In this document: positions 27,509-33,172 of the stretch, piece after piece
Layout of the letters: every line of letters begins with the position of its first letter
How positions within the stretch are numbered: position 1 is the stretch's first letter
Assembly (NCBI GenBank): GCA_030602245.1
Contig: JAUWAC010000023.1
Span: 1-33,172, forward strand
Reading direction: 5' to 3'
Source: Marinobacterium sp.
GTDB lineage: Bacteria > Pseudomonadota > Gammaproteobacteria > Pseudomonadales > Balneatricaceae
DNA: 33,172 bases
Notes under the pieces: model-generated
What the model was told of the DNA's origin: nothing
What the model saw: the letters and a program-made list of their open reading frames with translations, nothing else
Database searches by the model: none
Program-made: the position numbers and the translations under genes

Positions 27509-28789
27509 TTATTGCAACAGCGTTGCCAACGGATAGAAGTCCAGCGGCTGCCCGCGCTCCACCGCGCTGCCACCCGGGATGCGTACCAGGCCGTTGCTCA
27601 ACAGCAGTGACGACAGCACGCCGGAACTCTGCCCGGCATGCAGGTGGGCCACCCCCTGCTGATCGCAGCTGACACGCACGAACTCATCGCGGCTGATGAC
27701 CCGGCTGCGCGCAAAGCCGGCCCTGACCGGGACGCTGAACGGCGCATCGACCCGTGCCCCCTGAGCCGCCAGCAGGCAGGGTTTGGCGAGCAGCGCAAAG
27801 GTGACCAGTGCCGAACCGGGATTGCCGGGCAGACCATAGAGCGGCACGCCGGCCACGTCACCGGCCGCAAACGGCTTGCCCGGTTTGATGTTGACCTTCC
27901 ACAGATCCAGCGTACCGAGCCGTTCGATGGCCGCCTTGACGTGGTCTTCCTCTCCCACGGATACGCCGCCGGTGGTCAGAATCAGATCGGCTTCGGCTGC
28001 GGCCCGTCGCAGCGCACTTTCGGTCGCCTGCGGTGTGTCGGCGACCGCGCCCAGGTCGACGACCTCCATCCCCATCCCGTGCAGCAGCCCCTGCAGCAGA
28101 TAACGATTGGAGTTATAGATCTGTCCCGGCGCCAGCGGCTGTCCCGGCTCGACCAGCTCGTCGCCGGTGGACAACAGGGCCACACGCAGCGGCCGATACA
28201 CCTCGACCTCGGCAATGCCGGCCGATGCCAGCACGCCAAGCGCCACCGGGCTGAGTCGACTGCCCGCCGGCAGTATCCGCTCGCCGCGGTGGATATCCTG
28301 GCCGCGCGGGCGGATATTCAGTTGCGGCTCAATGCCGGCCGGCAGCCGTACCCGACCCTCTTCGGCCAGTGTGCGCTCCTGCGCCACCACTGCATCGGCC
28401 CCCGGCGGAATCTCGGCGCCGGTGAAGATGCGGGCTGCGCTGCCGGGTGCCAGCGGCTGCGGCGCCTGCCCGGCCGGAATGCGCTGACTGACCGGTAACC
28501 AGATATCGCCCGCGGCGGTCAGATCCGCCGTCCGCACGGCATAGCCGTCCATCGCGCTGTTGGCCGCCGGCGGCACGTCGACCGCCGAGTGAACGTCGCG
28601 CGCCAGCACTCTGCCGGCCGCCATACCCAGCGCGCAGGTTTCCACCTCGACCCGGCATCGGGCCCGCGCCAGCAGCGCCTCGCGGGCCGCTTCAAGCGAG
28701 CGCAGCCCCGGCTGATCGCAGCCCGGCTGGTCGCAGCCCGGCTGATCGCAGCCCGGCTGGTCGCAGCTATCGACAGTGGTCCTGGTCAT
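27509..28789 (-). CDS. moeA: Molybdopterin molybdenumtransferase MoeA with N-terminal pentapeptide repeat
   Basis: The 426-residue enzyme inserts molybdate into adenylated molybdopterin. Conserved parts are NSAMDGYAVRTADL, LLSTGDEL, the MoCF domain TTGGVSVGEEDHVK and GLPGNPGSALVTF. The start at 28789 overlaps the moaB stop by 4 bases. The first 29 residues are unusual: after MTRTTVDS come four copies of Cys-Asp-Gln-Pro-Gly, then LRSLEAAREALL, where homology to MoeA begins. The frame is open upstream to 28843, but that part is inside moaB. Confidence 0.94.
   Translation of the reverse strand: MTRTTVDSCDQPGCDQPGCDQPGCDQPGLRSLEAAREALLARARCRVEVETCALGMAAGRVLARDVHSAVDVPPAANSAMDGYAVRTADLTAAGDIWLPVSQRIPAGQAPQPLAPGSAARIFTGAEIPPGADAVVAQERTLAEEGRVRLPAGIEPQLNIRPRGQDIHRGERILPAGSRLSPVALGVLASAGIAEVEVYRPLRVALLSTGDELVEPGQPLAPGQIYNSNRYLLQGLLHGMGMEVVDLGAVADTPQATESALRRAAAEADLILTTGGVSVGEEDHVKAAIERLGTLDLWKVNIKPGKPFAAGDVAGVPLYGLPGNPGSALVTFALLAKPCLLAAQGARVDAPFSVPVRAGFARSRVISRDEFVRVSCDQQGVAHLHAGQSSGVLSSLLLSNGLVRIPGGSAVERGQPLDFYPLATLLQ
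28711..28770 (-). repeat. Four tandem 15-bp units inside the 5' end of moeA
   Basis: Units of GCTGATCGCAGCCCG and GCTGGTCGCAGCCCG alternate at 28711, 28726, 28741 and 28756 (the last degenerate at its end), so the true period is 30 bp, repeated twice. Each unit encodes Cys-Asp-Gln-Pro-Gly in moeA. The unit length is a multiple of three, so copy-number change would keep the frame. Confidence 0.92.
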
Positions 28790-29328
28790 GGCAGCTCCCG
28801 ACGCAGATCCCGGGCACGAAGCAGAGTATCGACGAAGTTGCACGGTCGGTGCCGGCTGTCGAGCTGCTCGCTGATAATCCGGTCCCAGCCGGTACGGCAG
28901 GCCCCGGTGGAACCGGGCAGACAGAAGATCAGGGTGCCATTGGCAAGCCCGGCGATGGCACGTGACTGGATCGTCGAACTGCCGATCTCCTCCCAGGAAA
29001 CCTGGCGGAACAGCTCACCGAACCCCTCCACCTGCTTGTCCAGCAGCGGCGTGATCGCCTCCGGCGTCGAGTCACGATGGGAAAAACCGGTGCCCCCGGT
29101 CATCAGCACCACCTGTACCTCGGGATCAGCGATCCACTGCGAGACCTGCGCCCGCAACCGGTAGATGTCATCCGCGATCAGCGCGCGGTCGGCGAGACGG
29201 TGGCCCGCCTGCTGCAAGCGCTCGACGAGCAGATCGCCGGAGGTATCGGTGTCCGGGGTTCGTGTATCGGAAACGGTCAGCACCGCAATATCGAGTGGAA
29301 TAAACGCTTTTTCCGCCGTGTGCGCCAT
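28786..29328 (-). CDS. moaB: Molybdenum cofactor biosynthesis protein MoaB (MogA-like adenylyltransferase)
   Basis: The 180-residue MoCF-domain protein adenylates molybdopterin before MoeA acts. Motifs are DIAVLTVSDTRTPDTDTSG, MTGGTGFSHRDSTPEAI and FCLPGSTGACRTGWDRII. The start at 29328 (MAHTAEK) agrees with the family. GGAG lies about 12 bases upstream. A longer frame exists to 29406 but is not conserved. It lies between moaA and moeA in the same direction. Confidence 0.94.
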   Translation of the reverse strand: MAHTAEKAFIPLDIAVLTVSDTRTPDTDTSGDLLVERLQQAGHRLADRALIADDIYRLRAQVSQWIADPEVQVVLMTGGTGFSHRDSTPEAITPLLDKQVEGFGELFRQVSWEEIGSSTIQSRAIAGLANGTLIFCLPGSTGACRTGWDRIISEQLDSRHRPCNFVDTLLRARDLRRELP

Positions 29329-29436
29329 GGTTGTCTTGTGCTCCTGCAGTTCGGGCTGGATGGGGAAAAATAGCATGGGGACCGGCGGCGCTCCATGTTG
29401 CGTCATGCGCCTGACCGGCCGACATCGGGTAGCGGC

Positions 29437-30435
29437 TCAGCCGCCGGTCATATTCATGAAGCGAAGTATCTGCGGCTCCTCATCAAGGCGGAACTCATGC
29501 TTCTCCGGTTTGATCGCCATCGCCTGGATCAGCGCCTCTTCAAGCCGCGCCGTATCGCCGGGATAGCGCCGCAGAATCTCGCGCAGATCGACCGAGTGTT
29601 CGTTGCCGAGGCAGAGCAGCAGGCGCCCTTCGACGGTGACGCGGACGCGGTTGCACTCGCTGCAGAAGTTGTGACTGTGCGGCGAGATAAAACCGATACG
29701 CGACTCGGAATCCGCCATGCGGAAGTAGCGCGACGGGCCACCGGTGTTGTCGGTGGATTTCAACAGCGGGTAACGGCTGCCGATCAGCTCACGCAGCTCG
29801 TCGCTGGAACAGAACGTCTCGTCGCGACCGTGCTCGCTGATCTGCCCCAGCGGCATCTCCTCGATGAAGCTGATATCGAGTCCGCTGTCGCGCGCGAACC
29901 CGACCAGATCGAGCACCTCATCCTCGTTGCGCCCCTTGAGTACCACGGTATTGAGTTTGATCCGCTTGAACCCGGCACTGCGTGCCGCTTCGATCCCGGC
30001 CAGCACCTTGTCGAGCCGGCCGGTGCGGGTCAGCTCGTGGAAACGCTCAGGCTGCAGTGAGTCGAGGCTGATATTGAGTCGGGAGACGCCAGCCCGTGCC
30101 AGATCCTGCGCCATTCGGGGCAGCTGGGAGCCGTTGGTGGTCATCACCAGCTCCACCGGCAACCGCCCGAGCCGCTCGACCAGCGTCAGAATATCGCGCC
30201 GCACCAGTGGCTCACCGCCGGTCAGGCGGATCTTGCGCACGCCCAGACGGGTAAAGGCGGCGCCGACGTCATACAGCTCCTCAAGCGACAGCACCTCGCT
30301 GCGGGGCAGAAACTCCATCTGCTCGGCCATGCAGTAGACACAGCGGAAGTCACAGCGGTCGGTGACCGACAACCTCAGGTACTCGACCGTGCGACCGAAG
30401 CGGTCGATCAGTTGGGATGGCATGTGACTGTTCAT
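29437..30435 (-). CDS. moaA: GTP 3',8-cyclase (radical SAM)
   Basis: The 332-residue enzyme starts molybdopterin synthesis from GTP. The radical-SAM cluster is Cys28-x3-Cys32-x2-Cys35 (CDFRCVYC). The second 4Fe-4S cluster is in [27 protein letters not shown] and the essential C-terminal Gly-Gly (NMTGG) are present. The start at 30435 (MNSHMPSQ) is chosen over 30489, which would place the start in the probable promoter. On the minus strand, TTTCAG followed after 17 bases by an AT-rich ATAATA segment is a plausible promoter. The leader is too short for a Moco riboswitch. Confidence 0.96.
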   Translation of the reverse strand: MNSHMPSQLIDRFGRTVEYLRLSVTDRCDFRCVYCMAEQMEFLPRSEVLSLEELYDVGAAFTRLGVRKIRLTGGEPLVRRDILTLVERLGRLPVELVMTTNGSQLPRMAQDLARAGVSRLNISLDSLQPERFHELTRTGRLDKVLAGIEAARSAGFKRIKLNTVVLKGRNEDEVLDLVGFARDSGLDISFIEEMPLGQISEHGRDETFCSSDELRELIGSRYPLLKSTDNTGGPSRYFRMADSESRIGFISPHSHNFCSECNRVRVTVEGRLLLCLGNEHSVDLREILRRYPGDTARLEEALIQAMAIKPEKHEFRLDEEPQILRFMNMTGG

Positions 30436-30557
30436 ACGGATGGCCCTGACACGTTGCGAAAACATTATTATTGTCTGGTTTGACTCCACTGAAACGATAG
30501 CGCATTGTCAGCGCCCCGTTCCAACAATGACCAGCCTGTGAAGCCCAAGGAGTTGCG

Positions 30558-30941
30558 ATGCTCTATGTCGCGCTGAAGCACCTGCACCTGACCACCGTTG
30601 CCATCACCATCGTCCTGTTCCTGTTCCGTGCCACGCTGATGCTGTGGTGGTCCAAGGGGCTGCGCTGGCGTTGGGTCCGCATTGTGCCCCATGTCAACGA
30701 TACGCTCTTGCTTCTGAGCGGCATCGGACTGATGCTGCAGATCCAGCAATACCCGTTCGTGCAGCACTGGCTGACCGCCAAGCTGCTGGCCCTGCTGGCC
30801 TACATTCTGTTGGGTACTGTCGCGATCAAACGCGGGCGTTCGCGCCGGATACGCATTCAGGCACTGATCGCGGCGCTACTCAGCCTGGGCTACCTGATCG
30901 CCGTCGCCCGCACGCACTCGCCGACCCTTGGCCTGTTCTGA
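30558..30941 (+). CDS. SirB-family integral membrane protein
   Basis: The 127-residue protein has four predicted membrane segments (about 8-30, 45-62, 72-90 and 100-118) and the SirB2 pattern: KHLHLTTVAITIVLFLFR, HVNDTLLLLSGIGLML, WLTAKLLALLAYILLG and the ending ARTHSPTLG. The role of SirB proteins is unclear. It has an AAGGAG ribosome site before the ATG and is divergent from moaA. Its last 66 bases overlap the 3' end of the convergent RmlD-like gene. Confidence 0.88.
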   Translation: MLYVALKHLHLTTVAITIVLFLFRATLMLWWSKGLRWRWVRIVPHVNDTLLLLSGIGLMLQIQQYPFVQHWLTAKLLALLAYILLGTVAIKRGRSRRIRIQALIAALLSLGYLIAVARTHSPTLGLF

Positions 30942-31856
30942 TTCGACCGCATCGTAGAGCTGCCGAATCAGCCGCTGCAGTTCGGAGCGCCAGGGGCGCT
31001 GGCGGATACCGAAGGTGTTGAGCAGTTTTTTGCACTTGAGCACCGACGACGCCGGACGCTCCGCCGCTTCCGGCAATTCCTTCGACGACACCGGCACCAG
31101 CTCGTGGACGGCCAGCGCCTCGTACTGGCGTGCCGCCGCCAGTATCGCCTCGCTGAAGCCATACCGCGTGGTGATTTCCGCACCACAGTAGTGGAAGGTT
31201 CCCCAAGCGTCGGCACCGTTGGCCAGCTGCTTCAGTATAGCAACCAGCACCCGCGCCACATCATCCGCCGAGGTGGGGCAGCCACGGCGGTCATCGACAG
31301 CGAGAATGCGCGTTTCATGGCGCGCCTGTTCCAGCGTCCGCAGCAGAAAGTTGCTGCCGCTGTCACTGAATATCCAGCTCACGCGCAAAATGATATGGCG
31401 CGGCTGCAGACGTCGGACGTGTTCTTCGCCCTGCCACTTGCTGTCGCCGAAGATCCCCAGCGGCGCCGGCTCGTCATCTTCGCTGTAGCCGCTGGCATAG
31501 TGGCCGTCGAAGACGTAGTCGGACGACAGATGCAGCAACGGAATCGACAGCTCCGCACAGACTTCCGCCAGTTGCGCGACCGCATCACTGTTGATCGCAT
31601 AGGCCTGCTCCGGCTCACGCTCGGCCGGATCGACGCGGTTGAAACCGGCACAGTTGACGACGTAATCCGGCAGCTCGTCGGCGAGTTGCTGCTCCAGCTG
31701 GGTACGGCGGGTTATGTCGAGTTGCGCACGGGTGCGCGGAATAGCAATGAAATCCGGATCCTGTTGCAGTCGAGCCGTCAGCGCCCGACCGATCTGGCCA
31801 TCAGCACCGGTAATCAGAATGCGGCTGGGATCAGCAAAGCGTGCAGCACTCATCAA
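30876..31856 (-). CDS. RmlD-like sugar-nucleotide-binding reductase, catalytic Tyr replaced by Phe
   Basis: The 326-residue extended short-chain dehydrogenase has NAD(P)-binding GADGQIG (17-23), NCAGFNRVDPAE, SSDYVFDG (111-118), and the active-site segment IFGDSKWQGE, where YxxxK should be. Position 136 is Phe and Lys140 is kept, so the proton-donating Tyr is missing. It also has WIFSDSGSNFL and RGCPTSADDVAR. dTDP-rhamnose genes (rmlA/B/C) are not nearby. It may be an altered reductase or a non-catalytic relative such as the MAT-beta type. ATG codons at 31856 and 31853 are both possible. Confidence 0.82.
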   Translation of the reverse strand: MMSAARFADPSRILITGADGQIGRALTARLQQDPDFIAIPRTRAQLDITRRTQLEQQLADELPDYVVNCAGFNRVDPAEREPEQAYAINSDAVAQLAEVCAELSIPLLHLSSDYVFDGHYASGYSEDDEPAPLGIFGDSKWQGEEHVRRLQPRHIILRVSWIFSDSGSNFLLRTLEQARHETRILAVDDRRGCPTSADDVARVLVAILKQLANGADAWGTFHYCGAEITTRYGFSEAILAAARQYEALAVHELVPVSSKELPEAAERPASSVLKCKKLLNTFGIRQRPWRSELQRLIRQLYDAVESEQAKGRRVRAGDGDQVAQAE

Positions 31857-31890
31857 TAGGATTCATCGCGCAATAAGACGTGGAGTTCAA

Positions 31891-32020
31891 CGGGCACAGT
31901 GCCCGTCCGACAGGCCATGCGGCCGCTACCGCCTAAGCTAGCATAGGCACCCGATGCGGGCCAGACTCTGGCTTTCGACACCGGACGCAAAGACAGGAAT
32001 GGCCGCGGATGCGGCCATTC
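31891..32020. other. Intergenic region with two perfect hairpins
   Basis: The 301-bp gap between the RmlD-like gene and the ISL3 transposase contains no credible gene. It holds CGGGCAC-A-GTGCCCG (31891-31905), which would be in the RmlD-like leader, and GAATGGCCGC-GGAT-GCGGCCATTC (31997-32020), a 10-bp stem with a 4-base loop but no T run. The rightmost 60 bases are distinctly AT-rich compared with the rest and may belong to the IS. Confidence 0.55.
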
Positions 32021-32050
32021 GGGGTGCTGGACAGCGGATCGATCAGAACG

Positions 32051-32108
32051 GTTAACTGCCTAATAGTCTGACCACCACCGGCCCCGGAGTCAGATGACAG
32101 CAGTTAAC
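32051..32108. repeat. Imperfect 58-bp inverted repeat next to the ISL3 transposase
   Basis: GTTAACTGC (32051-32059) pairs with GCAGTTAAC (32100-32108), and TCTGAC (32067-32072) with GTCAGA (32089-32094), leaving internal loops and a GC-rich centre. It lies 50 bases beyond the transposase stop. It could be part of the IS end, a transcription stop for the transposase, or a pre-existing target structure. Confidence 0.6.
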
Positions 32109-32157
32109 TCATTGAAAGTATTGTATCATTTTCTAGCATTCGACCCAATTTTTTGGT

Positions 32158-33172
32158 TCATCGCGCTTTACCGGGAAAGGCGGCTTTAATCTTCAGGAAG
32201 AAGTAGTCGCTATCCCGGTATCCATAGGCCATCCGCTTGATCACCTTGATCCGGTTATTCATGCCTTCCAGCACGCTCGTATTGAGTCGGTAGACCGCAC
32301 TTGCAACGATTCCGTGCAGATAGCCTCTCAGACGCTTGGCGAAGAGAATGAGAGGCTTGATCCCGCTCTCCATGGCCATACGGAACCACTCGTCCCAACG
32401 CGCACGAGCCTCCTGTTCACTGGGGGCATACCACAGCTCTTTCAGGTTAGCTTTCAGTAGATAGACGGTTGTCAGCGGGGCATTGGCGGCCAACAGCTCA
32501 TCCAGCTTGATGCTCTGTTCCCCGGATAGGTTGGCTCGGTTGCGCAACAACAACCAACGACTGCGCTTGATGACCTTTCGATCAGCGGGGCTTTCACGCA
32601 GCCGGTTAGCCTGATCGACCCGAACCCGGTCGATCACCTCGCGGCCAAATTTGGCGACAACGTGGAACAGGTCGTAGACCACGCGGGCGTTGGGGCAGTG
32701 CTGCTGCACCTCCAGGTCCATGGCGGTATTCATGTCCATGGCGACCGCTTCAATCTGCCTGCAGACCTTTTTACCCAGCCAGACAAAGAACGGTCGGACG
32801 GCTTTGCGGCTCCGTCCCTCGCCGATCCACAGTACCTGCTGGGTATCAGCGCAGATGGCGACGGTCGCGTATCGATGGCCTTTGAAGAGGGCAAACTCAT
32901 CCATGATCAGCCGCCGTACCCGGCTGAGATCCGGTGTGCTCAGCTCACGTCGCAAGCGCTGATGGTCAATCGCCCTCACCGTATGCCAGTGCAGCCCGAG
33001 CAGGTCTGCCACGTGCTTGACCGGCAGCAGGGAGACCAGGGCCTCCACATGGCGGATCATGGCCTGAGTAAGCCCGCGGCGTCCGGGGAGCCAGCTGATC
33101 TGTTCGCGCCGAATACCGCACTGTGCGCAGCGCAGGCGGCGCACGGGCACATCCAGCCACACCCTATGGTCG
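32158..33172 (-). CDS. ISL3-family transposase (5' end outside window)
   Basis: At least 338 residues are visible, and the frame stays open to the right edge (DHR before VWLDVPVRRLRC), so the N-terminus is missing. The visible part has the second half of the N-terminal zinc-binding region (CAQCG), a helix-turn-helix-like segment (VADLLGLHWHTVRAID), and the DDE core: Asp in MDEFALFKGHRYAT, Asp in VAMDMNTAM and Glu in TSVLEGMNNRIKVIKR. It ends NDxx-type with FFLKIKAAFPGKAR. No frameshift is seen in the visible part, so it may be active. Confidence 0.92.
   Translation of the reverse strand, partial: DHRVWLDVPVRRLRCAQCGIRREQISWLPGRRGLTQAMIRHVEALVSLLPVKHVADLLGLHWHTVRAIDHQRLRRELSTPDLSRVRRLIMDEFALFKGHRYATVAICADTQQVLWIGEGRSRKAVRPFFVWLGKKVCRQIEAVAMDMNTAMDLEVQQHCPNARVVYDLFHVVAKFGREVIDRVRVDQANRLRESPADRKVIKRSRWLLLRNRANLSGEQSIKLDELLAANAPLTTVYLLKANLKELWYAPSEQEARARWDEWFRMAMESGIKPLILFAKRLRGYLHGIVASAVYRLNTSVLEGMNNRIKVIKRMAYGYRDSDYFFLKIKAAFPGKAR
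32158..33172 (-). mobile_element. ISL3-family insertion sequence, partial
   Basis: The transposase defines the element. The inner end must lie at or left of 32158, probably in the AT-rich 32109-32157 segment, but I could not fix a terminal repeat without the other end, which is outside the window. Confidence 0.7.

Noticed and set aside
28711..28770. CRISPR-like repeats
   Set aside because: Units are only 15 bp, contiguous with no spacers, and encode an in-frame pentapeptide of moeA.
30436..30557. Moco riboswitch before moaA
   Set aside because: The leader after the likely promoter is only a few tens of bases, too short for the Moco RNA, and no matching conserved blocks are seen.

Overview
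The window is GC-rich gammaproteobacterial chromosome. The murJ / ribF-ileS-lspA-fkpB order, the fabA-fabB pair and the rplU-rpmA-obgE-proB block fit the Pseudomonadales/Oceanospirillales group. I cannot name a genus from the sequence alone. An IS3-family end lies at the left edge and an ISL3-family transposase runs off the right edge, so a mostly core-gene segment is flanked by mobile elements.

Layout: (1) 1-376: an IS3-family right end that has cut a FimT/GspH-type minor pilin gene. (2) 496-6865, minus strand: murJ, then ribF-ileS-lspA-fkpB (FAD synthesis, Ile-tRNA charging, lipoprotein signal peptidase, peptidyl-prolyl isomerase). (3) 7090-7353: rpsT, with an intrinsic terminator and then a perfect 53-bp palindrome. 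(4) 7499-10516, minus: rplU-rpmA, then obgE-proB. (5) 10788-14475: ispB, tpm (minus), and fabA and fabB for unsaturated fatty acid synthesis. (6) 14577-24585, minus: a nitrogen-assimilation operon. (7) 24826-30435, minus: a molybdenum-cofactor cluster (moaA-moaB-moeA, moaC-moaD) interleaved with two acyltransferase genes. (8) 30558-31856: a SirB-family membrane protein and an RmlD-like reductase. (9) The ISL3 transposase.

The main result is region 6. By homology its genes would be labelled urea carboxylase, two 'urea amidolyase-associated' DUF1989 proteins, allophanate hydrolase and a urea-carboxylase-region ABC transporter. The RNA says otherwise. The leader of the transporter genes carries a clear guanidine-I (ykkC) aptamer. 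The 60 nt just before the carboxylase start codon carry two tandem hairpins with ACGA loops, the hallmark of the guanidine-II (mini-ykkC) riboswitch. The operon is therefore best read as guanidine uptake and breakdown. The ABC transporter would import guanidine (inferred). The carboxylase makes carboxyguanidine with ATP and bicarbonate. The two DUF1989 proteins (CgdA/CgdB) deiminate it to allophanate, and AtzF hydrolyses allophanate to ammonia and CO2. Two structurally unrelated riboswitch classes for the same ligand, one at the head and one inside the operon, is an unusual arrangement. The guanidine-I aptamer is also bracketed by a perfect 15-bp inverted repeat.

Other points to re-examine are five near-copies of AGAGTT spaced 9-12 bp apart upstream of fabB, a Cys-Asp-Gln-Pro-Gly pentapeptide repeat at the N-terminus of MoeA, a Tyr-to-Phe change in the catalytic motif of the RmlD-like protein, and the absence of moaE beside moaD.
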